This document shows, in pieces, positions 1 to 9,040 of a DNA stretch of 64,000 nt. Numbering within the stretch: the stretch's first letter is position 1; each line of letters opens with the position of its first letter. This DNA comes from JAVBRD01 sp031548365 (GTDB lineage: Bacteria; Bacillota; Clostridia; Christensenellales; UBA1750), in contig JAVBRD010000013.1 of NCBI GenBank assembly GCA_031548365.1, forward strand, positions 92,233 through 156,232, written 5' to 3'. Below the pieces are notes generated by a model. It did no database searches. It had not been told where the DNA came from and worked only from the letters and a program-made list of their open reading frames with translations. A program made the position numbers and the translations under genes.

Positions 1-312
1 GTCGCTTGCGTCCACGTCGCCCGCGTCGACGACGAATAACACACCGTCGACGCCTTCAAGCGCGTTGTTGACGGCGCGCATCATGCTGTGGCCAAGCTGC
101 GTGCGTGGCTTGTGAACGCCGGGTGTGTCCAGAAGGACAATCTGCGCGCCCGGGCGGTTAATGACGCCCATGATGCGGTTGCGCGTGGTCTGGTGTCGCG
201 GGGAGACGATTGCGACCTTTTCCCCGACGAGAGCGTTCATGAGCGTTGATTTGCCGACGTTGGTACGTCCGACGATGGTGATAAAGCCGGAACGAAAACT
301 CTGTTTTTCCAA
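1..312 (-). CDS. era: GTPase Era (5' part, cut by window edge)
   Basis: This is the first 104 codons of Era, a GTPase that binds 16S rRNA and helps mature the small ribosomal subunit. The P-loop GRTNVGKST is at residues 15-23, QTTRN (switch I) near 41-45 and DTPG (G3) at 62-65. The P-loop has Thr where the family normally has Pro (GRPNVGKS). The TTG start at 312 is chosen because GGAG lies 7 nt upstream; a nearby ATG is in another frame. It ends the yqfC-to-era cluster, which is the usual Firmicutes order. The KH RNA-binding domain lies outside the window. The identification is secure; only the 3' part is missing. Confidence 0.95.
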   Translation of the reverse strand, partial: MEKQSFRSGFITIVGRTNVGKSTLMNALVGEKVAIVSPRHQTTRNRIMGVINRPGAQIVLLDTPGVHKPRTQLGHSMMRAVNNALEGVDGVLFVVDAGDVDASD

Positions 313-543
313 AATAAAACTCCATTCCAATGTATCGAAAACGCACAATGCTCGACGCGCGGCACCGGACGAGCTGGAACTTCGATCGCAGGGTGCATTG
401 GCACAATCAAACCTCAGGATTTCCAGCGAGAGATTTGGCATGGCAAGAAGCTGGAGCTAACGGGTAGCTGCGCTGCGCAAGTCGAGAGCATCGCGGCAGG
501 GCGAAATAAATGACGAAGCCTTGCTTATCGCTGTGCCCGGATC
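313..543. other. Intergenic region between ybeY-cdd and era
   Basis: About 230 bases separate the ybeY-cdd stop from the era start, an unusually wide gap for this cluster. The open frames crossing it lack a convincing SD site or a recognisable product. No clear promoter or terminator was found. Many relatives have dgkA in this cluster, but nothing resembling it remains here. Confidence 0.4.
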
Positions 544-1413
544 CTAGTTCTTCAGCGCGAATGAGTGGGGAAGCAGCTCCTTGAGCGTATAGGTGCGGTG
601 AAACCCGTCCGGTGTTGCGATATGCACGCGCAGATCTGGAGCAAACTCTGCGAGCACCTGACGGCAAGCGCCGCAGGGCAAGGGCGGAGTTTTGGCGTAA
701 ACCGCGATATCGGTGAATGCTTGTTTACCCGCAGAAACTGCGGCGAACACGGCGTTTCGCTCCGCGCATGAGGTCAGGCCAAAGCTCGCGTTTTCCACAT
801 TAACACCCGTGAAGACCTCGCCGTCGGATGTGCGCAGCGCCGCGCCGACGGCAAAGTGTGAATAAGGTGCGTACGCGTTACCGCTCGCGGTCTCGGCTAG
901 GTCGATCAGCGGGCCCGCGTCCACGCGCTCCTGACCCAAGCGCTTCAAGATTTCTTCTTCCTTCGCGCGCATGACCGCACGGTCGGCATCGCTCTCGTGG
1001 TCAAAACCGAGCAAGTGGAGTGCGCCGTGCACACACAAAAAGGACAACTCGCGCGTGAAGCTGTGGCCGAACTCCACAGACTGGCGACGCGCGGCGTCAG
1101 CGCAGAGCACGATCTCGCCCACATCGACCGCGTGCGTCTCGGGCGAAAGCCCCGCACGTTCAAAGCGCTTGTCGTCGCAGGGGACACCGCGCCAGCGGAT
1201 CGTAGGGAAACTGAGCACATCGGTTGTGCGGTCGATGCCGCGCATATCGCGGTTGAGTGCGCGCATGTCGTTGTCGTCCACCACGCTCACTTCGACGGAG
1301 ACGCGCCGCGTTGAGCACATGAGGAACGCCGTGTCGAGCGCGGCGTTGATAAGCGCTTCATCTTCAGGCTTGAGCACACCGGCTTCGTCGTAAAGCTCAA
1401 TCACCGCGCTCAC
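544..1413 (-). CDS. ybeY-cdd: YbeY endoribonuclease fused to cytidine deaminase
   Basis: This 289-residue protein joins two enzymes normally encoded by separate genes. Residues 1 to about 160 are YbeY, a metal-dependent RNase for 16S rRNA 3' maturation and ribosome quality control, with the zinc motif HGALHLLGFDH. Residues from about 165 to the end are a complete cytidine deaminase for pyrimidine salvage: AYAPYSHFAVGAA, the catalytic CAER, and PCGAC carrying the other zinc cysteines. No stop or frameshift lies between them and the linker is short. The GTG start overlaps the yqfF stop by 4 nt, so translation is probably coupled. In many Firmicutes the order is ybeY-dgkA-cdd-era; here dgkA is absent and the flanking genes are merged. 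Confidence 0.93.
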   Translation of the reverse strand: MSAVIELYDEAGVLKPEDEALINAALDTAFLMCSTRRVSVEVSVVDDNDMRALNRDMRGIDRTTDVLSFPTIRWRGVPCDDKRFERAGLSPETHAVDVGEIVLCADAARRQSVEFGHSFTRELSFLCVHGALHLLGFDHESDADRAVMRAKEEEILKRLGQERVDAGPLIDLAETASGNAYAPYSHFAVGAALRTSDGEVFTGVNVENASFGLTSCAERNAVFAAVSAGKQAFTDIAVYAKTPPLPCGACRQVLAEFAPDLRVHIATPDGFHRTYTLKELLPHSFALKN

Positions 1414-3581
1414 TTCAGCCGCCTCTTTTCGGGAGCTTCAAGCTTGATGGGCGCTTCGGGGTACTCGATCCGCTCGTGATAAACACCCTTGAGCACCGCG
1501 CAGAACGCGTCCTGTATTTTGCCGAGATCTTTGAGCGTGAGGGGCGCGTCGTCAAGTTGGCCGTCCTCAAGCTTGGCGCGCATCAGCTTGTGCACAAACG
1601 CTTGAATTTTCTCGTGTGTCGGGCCCTGCAAAGAGCGTACGGCGGCCTCGACCGTGTCGGCGAGCATCACGACTGCCGCCTCCACGGTTTGCGGCTTCGG
1701 CCCCGCGTAGCGGTAATCCGCAGGGTTGACGTTGTCATCGCCTTTCGCGGCGACCGCCTTTGTGTAAAAGTACCCCGTGAGCGAGTCGCCGTGGTGTTGC
1801 TCGATGATGTCCAAAATGGGCTTGGGGAGCTTTTCGCGCATGGCCAGCGTCACACCGTCCACGGGATGCGCGCGGAGGATGGAGGAGGAAACCTCCGGTT
1901 CGATTTTATCGTGCGGGTTGGCCATGCCCATCTGATTTTCGCCGAAGTAGATGGGACGCTTGAGCTTGCCCACGTCGTGATAGTACGCGCCGACGCGCGC
2001 GAGCAGGTCGTTTCCGCCAACTTCTTCCACAGCGCTCTCGGCAAGGTTGGCAACGAGGATGCTGTGGTGGTAAGTCCCGGGCGCTTCCAGCAGCATGCGG
2101 CGCAGGAGCGGCTGATTGGGGTTGGAAAGCTCCAGGAGCTTGGATGGCGTGAGCAGGGAGAACACGGACTCAAATAACGGCGCAAGGCCAAGCGCCAATA
2201 TGGACGAGAGGACGCCCGCGCCAAACGCCCAAGCGGCGTCGATGAACAGATCGGTCATGCGCGATGTCGTCATCAGCCCGATACACAGGACGACCGCCAT
2301 GTTGGATACACCGATGATGACACCTGAGAAGACAAGCGCGACGCGCTGGTAGGACCTGCGCACCATGTATACCGCGTGCGTGCCACCGATCAGGCCCACG
2401 AGCGCCGCGGAGAACATGGCGGGGGAGAGCAGCTGTCCTGAGCTGATGGTGACGATGGAGAGCAGGACGCTCAAAACGAAATTGACCATGATGCTCACGC
2501 GTGGCTTAATGAGAAGCGCGATGAGCAGGCTTCCGAGTTCAAAGGGAACGAGCCATACGCTGATGGACTTGACGGCGATGGCAACGCCCAGCGTGACCAC
2601 GATGATGATGGCCACGAGCGCGGTGTGCTTAACCGAACGCAATAATTGCCGCTCAAACACGCCGAAGTAAGCCGCTATTACGGTGAACAAAAGCGCGAGA
2701 AGACCGGCGATGCCGATGTAGACGGATAAATCCGTGTGCTCGGCGAGAAGCCCAAGCTCGAGCATGACCGCGTGCTGGGCCTCAGTCACGCGTCCGCCCT
2801 CGCGCACGATGGCTTCGCCCTGTTTGTACGTCACGGGCGTGATGGACTCGGTGGCCGCGGCGACATCCTTGTCGTACTGCGTCATGTTGATGTGTGTGTT
2901 GGCTTTCAGCAGTTGATCGGCTATGGTCATCCCGATGTCCTTGAGCTCATCCGGCAAAGACTGCGCGGGCCGGAGCGTGAACTGCTCCTCCACGGTGAGC
3001 AGGGACGCCGCGCGCGTCTCATCCTGCACGCCTTGATCGAGCACTTTTTGCATGCCGTACTCAAGCGCGGAGGCCATGGCCAAGACATCGGAAGTCTCCG
3101 CAAGGAAAAGCGCGTCCACCATGGCGCGGTCGAGAGATATGTCCAATTCGCCGCCGATACGCTCAAGCGTGGCCGTGCCCAGCATGGAAAGCGCTGTTGC
3201 GGCGAAGTCGGAGGCATTGACCTGTGTGCGAAGCGGACCGATGAGCGCTTCGGTCTCCGCGTGCTTGTCCTGAATTAGCGAAAGCGTTTTCCGCACTGAG
3301 GACATTACGTCCGCGCTGATGGCCGGGTCGCGCTCCACGCGTTTTTCTACGCGTGCGATCGCCTTTTCGCGCTCACTCTGCGTGGTCAGTTTGTCTACGA
3401 TGTCCTTTGTCGCGGTAATCGTAGCCTTCGCGATGTCTCCAGCTTTTAGGTCGAACTTCGGCGGGGTGTAGGTGACGGCGATCATCACGTAGCATATCAG
3501 CATGCACAACACACATATTCCGGCCACAGGAAGGTAGGGATTGCGCGCGAGATGCCTGACCCTGAGAATGACTTCGTTCAC
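1410..3581 (-). CDS. yqfF: YqfF/PgpH-type membrane HD phosphodiesterase
   Basis: This is a 723-residue 7TM-HD protein of the PgpH family, whose characterised members hydrolyse cyclic di-AMP. Residues 15-36 form one membrane segment, about 40-280 an extracytoplasmic 7TMR-HDED domain, and about 285-475 seven membrane helices. A cytoplasmic HD domain follows with HH at 505-506 and HD at 535-536. The GTG start at 3581 has GGGGAGGG six bases upstream. It lies between phoH and ybeY, the standard position, and its stop overlaps the next start. Length and motifs are intact, so c-di-AMP turnover is a good family-based prediction, not directly shown. Confidence 0.93.
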   Translation of the reverse strand: MNEVILRVRHLARNPYLPVAGICVLCMLICYVMIAVTYTPPKFDLKAGDIAKATITATKDIVDKLTTQSEREKAIARVEKRVERDPAISADVMSSVRKTLSLIQDKHAETEALIGPLRTQVNASDFAATALSMLGTATLERIGGELDISLDRAMVDALFLAETSDVLAMASALEYGMQKVLDQGVQDETRAASLLTVEEQFTLRPAQSLPDELKDIGMTIADQLLKANTHINMTQYDKDVAAATESITPVTYKQGEAIVREGGRVTEAQHAVMLELGLLAEHTDLSVYIGIAGLLALLFTVIAAYFGVFERQLLRSVKHTALVAIIIVVTLGVAIAVKSISVWLVPFELGSLLIALLIKPRVSIMVNFVLSVLLSIVTISSGQLLSPAMFSAALVGLIGGTHAVYMVRRSYQRVALVFSGVIIGVSNMAVVLCIGLMTTSRMTDLFIDAAWAFGAGVLSSILALGLAPLFESVFSLLTPSKLLELSNPNQPLLRRMLLEAPGTYHHSILVANLAESAVEEVGGNDLLARVGAYYHDVGKLKRPIYFGENQMGMANPHDKIEPEVSSSILRAHPVDGVTLAMREKLPKPILDIIEQHHGDSLTGYFYTKAVAAKGDDNVNPADYRYAGPKPQTVEAAVVMLADTVEAAVRSLQGPTHEKIQAFVHKLMRAKLEDGQLDDAPLTLKDLGKIQDAFCAVLKGVYHERIEYPEAPIKLEAPEKRRLK

Positions 3582-3602
3582 ACGCAGCCCTCCCCATTCC
3601 TT

Positions 3603-4571
3603 CTATCGTTCATGCTTGTCGTACGCCTTGACGATGGCCTGGATCAGCTCGTGCCGAACCACGTCACGGTGTGTGAGCGTCGCGGTTGCGATACCCTCGA
3701 TGCCGCGCAGAATCTCGATTGCCTCGCCAAGCCCCGACCTTTTGCCGTACGGCAGGTCGATTTGCGTCAAATCGCCGGTGACCACGACTTTGGAGCCAAA
3801 ACCAAAGCGTGTTAAGAACATTTTCATCTGTTCCTGGGTTGTATTTTGTGCCTCGTCCAGAATGATGAATGCGTCATTGAGCGTACGCCCCCGCATGTAG
3901 GCCAAGGGGGCGACCTCGATCGCCCCGCGCTCCAAGTACTTCTGGTAACTGTCCACTCCCACAAGGTCGTACAGCGCGTCGTAGAGCGGGCGCAGATAGG
4001 GATCGACCTTGTTTTGCAAGTCGCCCGGGAGAAAGCCGAGTTTTTCGCCCGCTTCGACGGCGGGGCGCGTGAGGATGAGCCGCTCGACGTCGTTGTTCTT
4101 GAGCGCGACCACCGCCATCGCCATGGCGAGGTACGTCTTGCCTGTGCCTGCAGGGCCGGAAGCGAACGTGATCGTGTTTTTGCGGATCGCGTCAACATAT
4201 TGCCGCTGACCGAGCGTCTTGCAACGGATGGGGCGGCCCTTGAATGTCAGCGCGACGATGTCGGTCGGAATATCGTCGATCAGGTCGGCCTTGCCTTCTT
4301 GCGCGAGGCTGACCGCGTAGCGGATCGCGGTTTTGTCCACTTTTTCTTTCCGCGAGATCATTCTGAGGATTTTTTCGATGACAACCTTGGCGGTGCCGGT
4401 GTTTTGCTCGTCGCCAAGGATGCTGATTTTTTCATCAGCGGCGCGTATCTCAACGCCCGTTTCCTGCTCGATGACGCGTACGTTTTCATCGAAAGTGCCG
4501 AACAGCTTTGAGAGCTGATCCATGCTTTCGACTTCAACCATCATCTCCGTGCGCATCTGCGTGTCCGACAA
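3603..4571 (-). CDS. phoH: PhoH-family ATPase
   Basis: This is a cytoplasmic P-loop ATPase of the PhoH/YbeZ family, genetically linked with YbeY and RNA metabolism. Numbered from the longer reading, Walker A GPAGTGKT is at residues 141-148 and Walker B FIILDEAQN at 238-245. An RNA-binding-like N-terminal region precedes them, as in YbeZ. Two in-frame TTG codons exist. The second, at 4571, is preferred because AGGAGG lies 7 nt upstream; the first is only 1 nt from the SD. It follows yqfD closely and precedes yqfF, so co-transcription is likely. Confidence 0.93.
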   Translation of the reverse strand: MSDTQMRTEMMVEVESMDQLSKLFGTFDENVRVIEQETGVEIRAADEKISILGDEQNTGTAKVVIEKILRMISRKEKVDKTAIRYAVSLAQEGKADLIDDIPTDIVALTFKGRPIRCKTLGQRQYVDAIRKNTITFASGPAGTGKTYLAMAMAVVALKNNDVERLILTRPAVEAGEKLGFLPGDLQNKVDPYLRPLYDALYDLVGVDSYQKYLERGAIEVAPLAYMRGRTLNDAFIILDEAQNTTQEQMKMFLTRFGFGSKVVVTGDLTQIDLPYGKRSGLGEAIEILRGIEGIATATLTHRDVVRHELIQAIVKAYDKHER

Positions 4572-4582
4572 TCGCAAGCCTC

Positions 4583-5734
4583 CTATGGAATGTGCGGTTT
4601 CCCGATCATTTGTCTGGTCTCCAGATAAACGATGGACTTAACCGTGTTTCCTTCTATCATATCGAATTGAACGTGTTTGTCAACAACGACGACGTCTTCA
4701 GGCGCAGCTCGCGAAGCGTTTTCATGCGCCAAGATCTCCGCTTTGACACGAGCGTCCTCCAATTCCACGACCTCGGATGTAACATTTTCTTCGATGTAAT
4801 CGTACCTCACGACCTCGCACGGGATAAACAGCCCTTTGAGCAGCGGCGTGCGCGTGACGCTCGACCGATACTGCGCGAACGATGGGCTGCGTTCAGGTGA
4901 GAGCCAATGGTCGAGGAATCGCACCGCGGTTTTCGTTTCTATCCTTCCGGTGTCGGTTCGCTTTTCGCATAAAAGAGGTATCTGAGCTGTGCCGCGCACC
5001 CAGATGCGCGCCCAAACCTCCGCGCGCGCGCCTGTCGCGGAGGCAGAACCGTCCGCGGCTTGCGTGACGCCATAGACGAGTACATCGCCTGGCTTGACGA
5101 TCTGACCGGGCCTGACGTTGGCCTTGCCGGAGATCACCGACACGCGCTCGATCATTCCGTGTTTGTCCGCGATGATGTCGATGCGTTTGGATGGATCGAA
5201 GACCTCGGGCGGGGGGATCATGAGGCGGGCTTCTGCGATGAGTGAGAGCCCGCTGAACTTCAGCCCGAGGTACGTCAGCTCAGGGTAGTTTTCAAGAATA
5301 GCGCTCTCGATGGCTGCAAAACGCAGTCCGCGTTTCCACGCACCCGGTGAAGCGCCGGCGCGTTCAAGAGCGGAGGTGATGCGCGCGGCGGAGTCCGGCG
5401 GTACGCCCGTGACGTTCACTGTCCATACAAAGCATGTTGCAAGCAGCCACAGCACGGCCGCGAGCGCGATCCCCGCGGGAAGCGCCAGGCGTGCGGTGAG
5501 TGCGCGTCCGCGAAATGTCAGCCCGCGCTTTTCAATGATCTTGACGCGGCACTGGGACGCGCGTGCGCCGGGGCGCAGCGCTGGGAATTCGGCCGCTGGC
5601 ATGCGGAAGACGACAGCACGCGCGTCGCGCCGGACATCCCAGAGGTGCGCGCCGCTTTTGATCGCCCCGCTCAAGAGCCGCTCGTACCCCGCTCCTTCCG
5701 CGCGCACACGGATTTCACCTGTCAGTTTGCTCAT
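4583..5734 (-). CDS. yqfD: Sporulation protein YqfD
   Basis: This 383-residue protein matches YqfD, a membrane protein made in the mother cell during sporulation and conserved next to yqfC and phoH. The N-terminal 85 residues are cytoplasmic, one membrane helix spans about 88-110, and the remainder is extracytoplasmic. The ATG overlaps the yqfC stop by 4 nt (translational coupling). The molecular role is unknown. Identification rests on neighbourhood, topology and length, all typical. Confidence 0.88.
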   Translation of the reverse strand: MSKLTGEIRVRAEGAGYERLLSGAIKSGAHLWDVRRDARAVVFRMPAAEFPALRPGARASQCRVKIIEKRGLTFRGRALTARLALPAGIALAAVLWLLATCFVWTVNVTGVPPDSAARITSALERAGASPGAWKRGLRFAAIESAILENYPELTYLGLKFSGLSLIAEARLMIPPPEVFDPSKRIDIIADKHGMIERVSVISGKANVRPGQIVKPGDVLVYGVTQAADGSASATGARAEVWARIWVRGTAQIPLLCEKRTDTGRIETKTAVRFLDHWLSPERSPSFAQYRSSVTRTPLLKGLFIPCEVVRYDYIEENVTSEVVELEDARVKAEILAHENASRAAPEDVVVVDKHVQFDMIEGNTVKSIVYLETRQMIGKPHIP

Positions 5735-6018
5735 ACGCGGTCATCCTCAAACGAGACATAGCTGAGTTTGCCGACGATGATGATGTCCTCCGGCCCGAGG
5801 TACTCGATCAGGAGCTCCTGACCACCCACGCTCAGCACGCCGATGCCCGTCAGCAGCCGCAGTTTGTCGGGCGTGAAAGATACGATGCCCCTGTGGTTCT
5901 CGACGCTTAAGTAGGTCTCGCCTTCAAGCACCACGCGCGGCGCGTTTGTGATGATATCGCGCGGAAGCCCAAGCGCGCCGCTGATACGGCTTGCCGTCCG
6001 TCTGAGTTTGTCCTCCAT
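5731..6018 (-). CDS. yqfC: Sporulation protein YqfC
   Basis: A 95-residue member of the YabP/YqfC family of sporulation proteins, small beta-rich proteins with an N-terminal helix. The ATG at 6018 has AGGAGG 8 nt upstream. It is the first gene of the yqfC-yqfD-phoH-yqfF-ybeY-cdd-era series and overlaps yqfD by 4 nt. In relatives the gene is controlled by sigma-E. No clear sigma-E or sigma-A promoter could be assigned in the 95 bases upstream. Confidence 0.88.
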   Translation of the reverse strand: MEDKLRRTASRISGALGLPRDIITNAPRVVLEGETYLSVENHRGIVSFTPDKLRLLTGIGVLSVGGQELLIEYLGPEDIIIVGKLSYVSFEDDRV

Positions 6019-6112
6019 GCTTGCGTCCTCCTGATGTTCCGATGCAAAAGCATACGCAACTCAGGTCCGCGATAGACGCCTATGGGGACAAACTCCGGTT
6101 GTGATCAACAAA

Positions 6113-6136
6113 GAGCATACCCTTGCGGGCATGCTC
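6113..6136 (-). terminator. Terminator of the secDF operon
   Basis: A 10-bp stem with a 4-nt loop, GAGCATGCCC / GGGTATGCTC, lies 26 bases beyond the secF stop. On the minus strand it is followed by TTTGTTG. The U-tract is weak, so termination may be partial. Confidence 0.65.
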
Positions 6137-6161
6137 CCCTAATGATTTGCATTTCAGCAAC

Positions 6162-7097
6162 TCACGCGGTCTTTGGCGCGACCTTCTTTTTCTCAGCCTG
6201 ACGCTCTTTCCACCACACCCAAAGCGGCCCGGCGATGCAGATTGTGGAGTAGCAGCCGCTGATGGTGCCGATGGTCATGGGCAGCGCAAACGCCTGGATG
6301 GAATCAATGCCGTTCAGCGCGGCAAGGACGTAGATCATGCCGATGGCGAGGAAGGTGGACAGCCCCGTGTTGATGGAGCGGGAGAGCGACTGTGTGATCG
6401 ACTTGTTGACGATGAAGGAGAAGGGAGCCTTGCGATCGATCTGCGAGTTCTCGCGGATGCGGTCGTAGATGACGATGGTATCGTTGATGGAGTAGCCGAG
6501 GATGGTCAAGCAGACCGCGATAAAAGAGTCGCTGAGCGGGATTTTGAAGATAACGCACGCGAAGAACGCGACCAGAAGGTCATGCCCGAGCGCGATGAGC
6601 GCCGTAACGCCCGCCACAAGGCCGTTGACGCGCCTGAAACTCCACCAGACGTACGCAACGATGAGCGTAGCCGCGAGGAAGAGGGCGAGCAGGGACCTTT
6701 GCAGGAATCTCGTGCTGTAGAAAGGTTCGACCATGGATGACTCGGAAAGCGTGAAACCTGCATCAGGGAAGTCGGCTTTGAGCGCCTGATCCAGCTTCTC
6801 CTGCGACTCGGGGTCAAGGCCGCGCTGACCGGAAAGGTTGAGTACGATGCGTTGTTCACCGGTCGCGACCTCGGTGGTGGTCTGCGCGGTGACAAGACGG
6901 TCAATCGCCGTGCTGGCGGTCTCCGCAACGCGGTCAGCATCCACTTCGCCAACATAGTTGTACTTGAGGATGGAACCGCCCTTGAACTGGATGTCCACCT
7001 GGACACCGTTGACGAACATGAAAACGATGCCGAGCAGGATGATCAGTCCTGAGATCATGGCGTAGATCTTGCGGTTTTCGTAAAAGGAAATGATCAT
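6162..7097 (-). CDS. secF: Protein translocase subunit SecF
   Basis: SecF works with SecD and SecYEG to pull proteins across the cytoplasmic membrane using the proton gradient. The 311-residue product has the expected first membrane helix, the FKGGSILKYNY segment near residues 38-48, a short extracytoplasmic domain, and five helices in the C-terminal half including SINDTIVIYDRIRE. The ATG follows the secD stop directly. Full length; the terminator at 6113-6136 follows. Confidence 0.95.
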   Translation of the reverse strand: MIISFYENRKIYAMISGLIILLGIVFMFVNGVQVDIQFKGGSILKYNYVGEVDADRVAETASTAIDRLVTAQTTTEVATGEQRIVLNLSGQRGLDPESQEKLDQALKADFPDAGFTLSESSMVEPFYSTRFLQRSLLALFLAATLIVAYVWWSFRRVNGLVAGVTALIALGHDLLVAFFACVIFKIPLSDSFIAVCLTILGYSINDTIVIYDRIRENSQIDRKAPFSFIVNKSITQSLSRSINTGLSTFLAIGMIYVLAALNGIDSIQAFALPMTIGTISGCYSTICIAGPLWVWWKERQAEKKKVAPKTA

Positions 7098-8375
7098 TTA
7101 GACAATCCTCCTCGACAGGCAAGTGTAGAGCTTGGGGTTGTGCAGGAAGCGATAGGAGCTCAGGGAGCGGATCATCAGGCGGGACGATGTGACGCCCGCG
7201 ATGAAGTTGAAGATAACGCCGGTGATCAGCGAGTACGCGAAGGAGAGCATGGCACCCGAGCCGAGCAGCAGAAGCACGATTGCCGCGATAAACGTGGTGA
7301 TGTTGCCGTCAAAAACCGAGGAAAACGCGCGCTTGAAACCGGCGGAAATCGCTGTTTCAAGGCGTTTGCCACCCTTGATTTCCTCGCTGATGCGCTCGGC
7401 GATGATGACATTGGCGTCAACGCCCATGCCAATGGAGAGGATGACGCCCGCGATGCCTGGGAGTGTCAGCGTGATCTGTGGGAGAGAGAGAGCGAGCAAC
7501 ATGCCGGAAACCTGCATCAAGAGCGCGATGCACGCCACAAAGCCCGACATGCGGTAATAAATCAGCATGAATGCGCAGATGATGCAGAACGCGATCACAC
7601 CCGCGTTGACCATGACGCTCAGCGCGCCGCTGCCCAGTGAGGGGCTGATGGTCGAGTAGTTGCGTGATGTCATCGAAAAAGGCAGTGCGCCCGCGGTGAT
7701 TTTATCGGAGAGTGCTTTCGCGTTCTCGTATGATCCCAGATTGGTGATGATTCCCTGGCCGTTGGGGATGCGGTTTTGAACGGTGGGATGGGAGACCTCC
7801 GTCTCGTCCATGTAAATGTAGATGGGTTGGCCGATTCGAGCGGCGGTGGCCTGATCAAACAGGCGCGCGCCTTCGGCATCGAACTCAAGCTGCACGACAT
7901 AGCCGCCGGACGACGGTTCGTTGGCCACGCCGTTGCGCAAAACATGGGAACCATCCACCAGCACCGCCCCGTTTTCGTCGCGGAACGTCAGCTTGGCGGT
8001 TTCGCCCAACTCGGCCACAGCCTGCTGCGGGTTGAAGTCTGTCTCATCCGATTTCCAGGGGAAGCGCACGAGAATATGTCCGTTGGCATAGTCGACCGTC
8101 ACGTCGCGGTCGAGGATGTTCTTCTGATCAAGGCGCGTCTCAATGATCGTCCGCGCGGCGTCCATTTCGGCTGAAGTGGGGGTGCGGTCCAGATCCTTTG
8201 GCTCGAACACCGCGTCCACGCCGCCCCGAATGTCGATGCCAAAGCGCATGTCGGGGGCACCTTTGAGCGTGAAGTCATAAATTCCTACCGGAATATTCAC
8301 GCCGAAGAACGCGACGTACGCCATGAGCAGTGTCACGGCAAGGACGATGAAAAAGACGGGTCGTTGGTTTTTCAT
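7098..8375 (-). CDS. secD: Protein translocase subunit SecD
   Basis: Partner of SecF. The 425-residue product has an N-terminal membrane helix, the family signature DMRFGIDIRGG near residues 42-52, an extracytoplasmic domain, and a C-terminal bundle with GMGVDANVIIAERI. In many Bacilli SecD and SecF are one polypeptide; here they are separate and adjacent, as in many Clostridia. Only 27 bases separate it from the DUF47 gene upstream, so it may be transcribed with the phosphate-transport genes. Confidence 0.95.
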   Translation of the reverse strand: MKNQRPVFFIVLAVTLLMAYVAFFGVNIPVGIYDFTLKGAPDMRFGIDIRGGVDAVFEPKDLDRTPTSAEMDAARTIIETRLDQKNILDRDVTVDYANGHILVRFPWKSDETDFNPQQAVAELGETAKLTFRDENGAVLVDGSHVLRNGVANEPSSGGYVVQLEFDAEGARLFDQATAARIGQPIYIYMDETEVSHPTVQNRIPNGQGIITNLGSYENAKALSDKITAGALPFSMTSRNYSTISPSLGSGALSVMVNAGVIAFCIICAFMLIYYRMSGFVACIALLMQVSGMLLALSLPQITLTLPGIAGVILSIGMGVDANVIIAERISEEIKGGKRLETAISAGFKRAFSSVFDGNITTFIAAIVLLLLGSGAMLSFAYSLITGVIFNFIAGVTSSRLMIRSLSSYRFLHNPKLYTCLSRRIV

Positions 8376-8402
8376 TCGCTTCGTTTCCCTCCAATGGTGA
8401 GC

Positions 8403-9020
8403 TTATCCGTTCTTGATGGCCAAACCTTCGAGCATGTCCGCGACATCCTCGCAGGAATCGAGCACGGTTTCCATCGTGTCGTAGATTTCTTTCCACTTAA
8501 CAATGGTCAGCGTGTCGAGCGTTTTGTTTTGATAAAGCGACTTAATTACGCCGCGGTGCACCTTGTCGCCTTCTTCTTCGACATGGTTGACTTCGATAAT
8601 GAGGCTGACGAGCTTTTTGGGGTGCTTGAACTGCTGGAATTCCCGGATCGCTTCCAATAGCGCTTCGCAGCCCCGGATGATGAGCTTGGCCATGCTCATA
8701 GCCTCGGGCTGTACATCGGTGATTGAGAGCATGTCAAAGAGGTTGGACACATCTTCGATCGCGTCCGTGATCGAGTCGATGGCGTCCGCGATGTGCAGAA
8801 TGTCCTCGCGGTCAATGGGCGTGATGAACGCACGGTTGAGCTCGCTGGTCATCTCGTGAAAAAGGTTGTCGCTTTTGTGCTCGATGTCGTGAATAGCGTC
8901 AGCCTTAGCGTGAATATCGGTATAGTTGCGCATCATGTCGTCGAGCCTCTGCGCCGCCTGAACCGAGCACTCCGCCATCTGGTTGAAGACTTCGAAATAG
9001 TTCATATCCTTACCGGCCAC
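8403..9020 (-). CDS. DUF47 (PhoU-like) partner of Pit phosphate transporter
   Basis: A 205-residue all-helical protein of the DUF47/PhoU-like family, typically encoded beside Pit transporters and thought to regulate phosphate uptake. Charged conserved patches such as HDIEHKSDNLFHEM and the ADAIDSITDAIED region fit metal binding by this family. The GTG at 9020 has GGGAG 9 nt upstream. It starts 20 bases after the pit stop, so the pair is clearly one unit. Confidence 0.87.
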   Translation of the reverse strand: MAGKDMNYFEVFNQMAECSVQAAQRLDDMMRNYTDIHAKADAIHDIEHKSDNLFHEMTSELNRAFITPIDREDILHIADAIDSITDAIEDVSNLFDMLSITDVQPEAMSMAKLIIRGCEALLEAIREFQQFKHPKKLVSLIIEVNHVEEEGDKVHRGVIKSLYQNKTLDTLTIVKWKEIYDTMETVLDSCEDVADMLEGLAIKNG

Positions 9021-9040
9021 GTCGCATCACTCCCAAATGA

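Noticed and set aside
407..667. Small minus-strand frame between cdd and era
   Set aside because: Overlaps the cytidine deaminase end; no SD or homologous motif.
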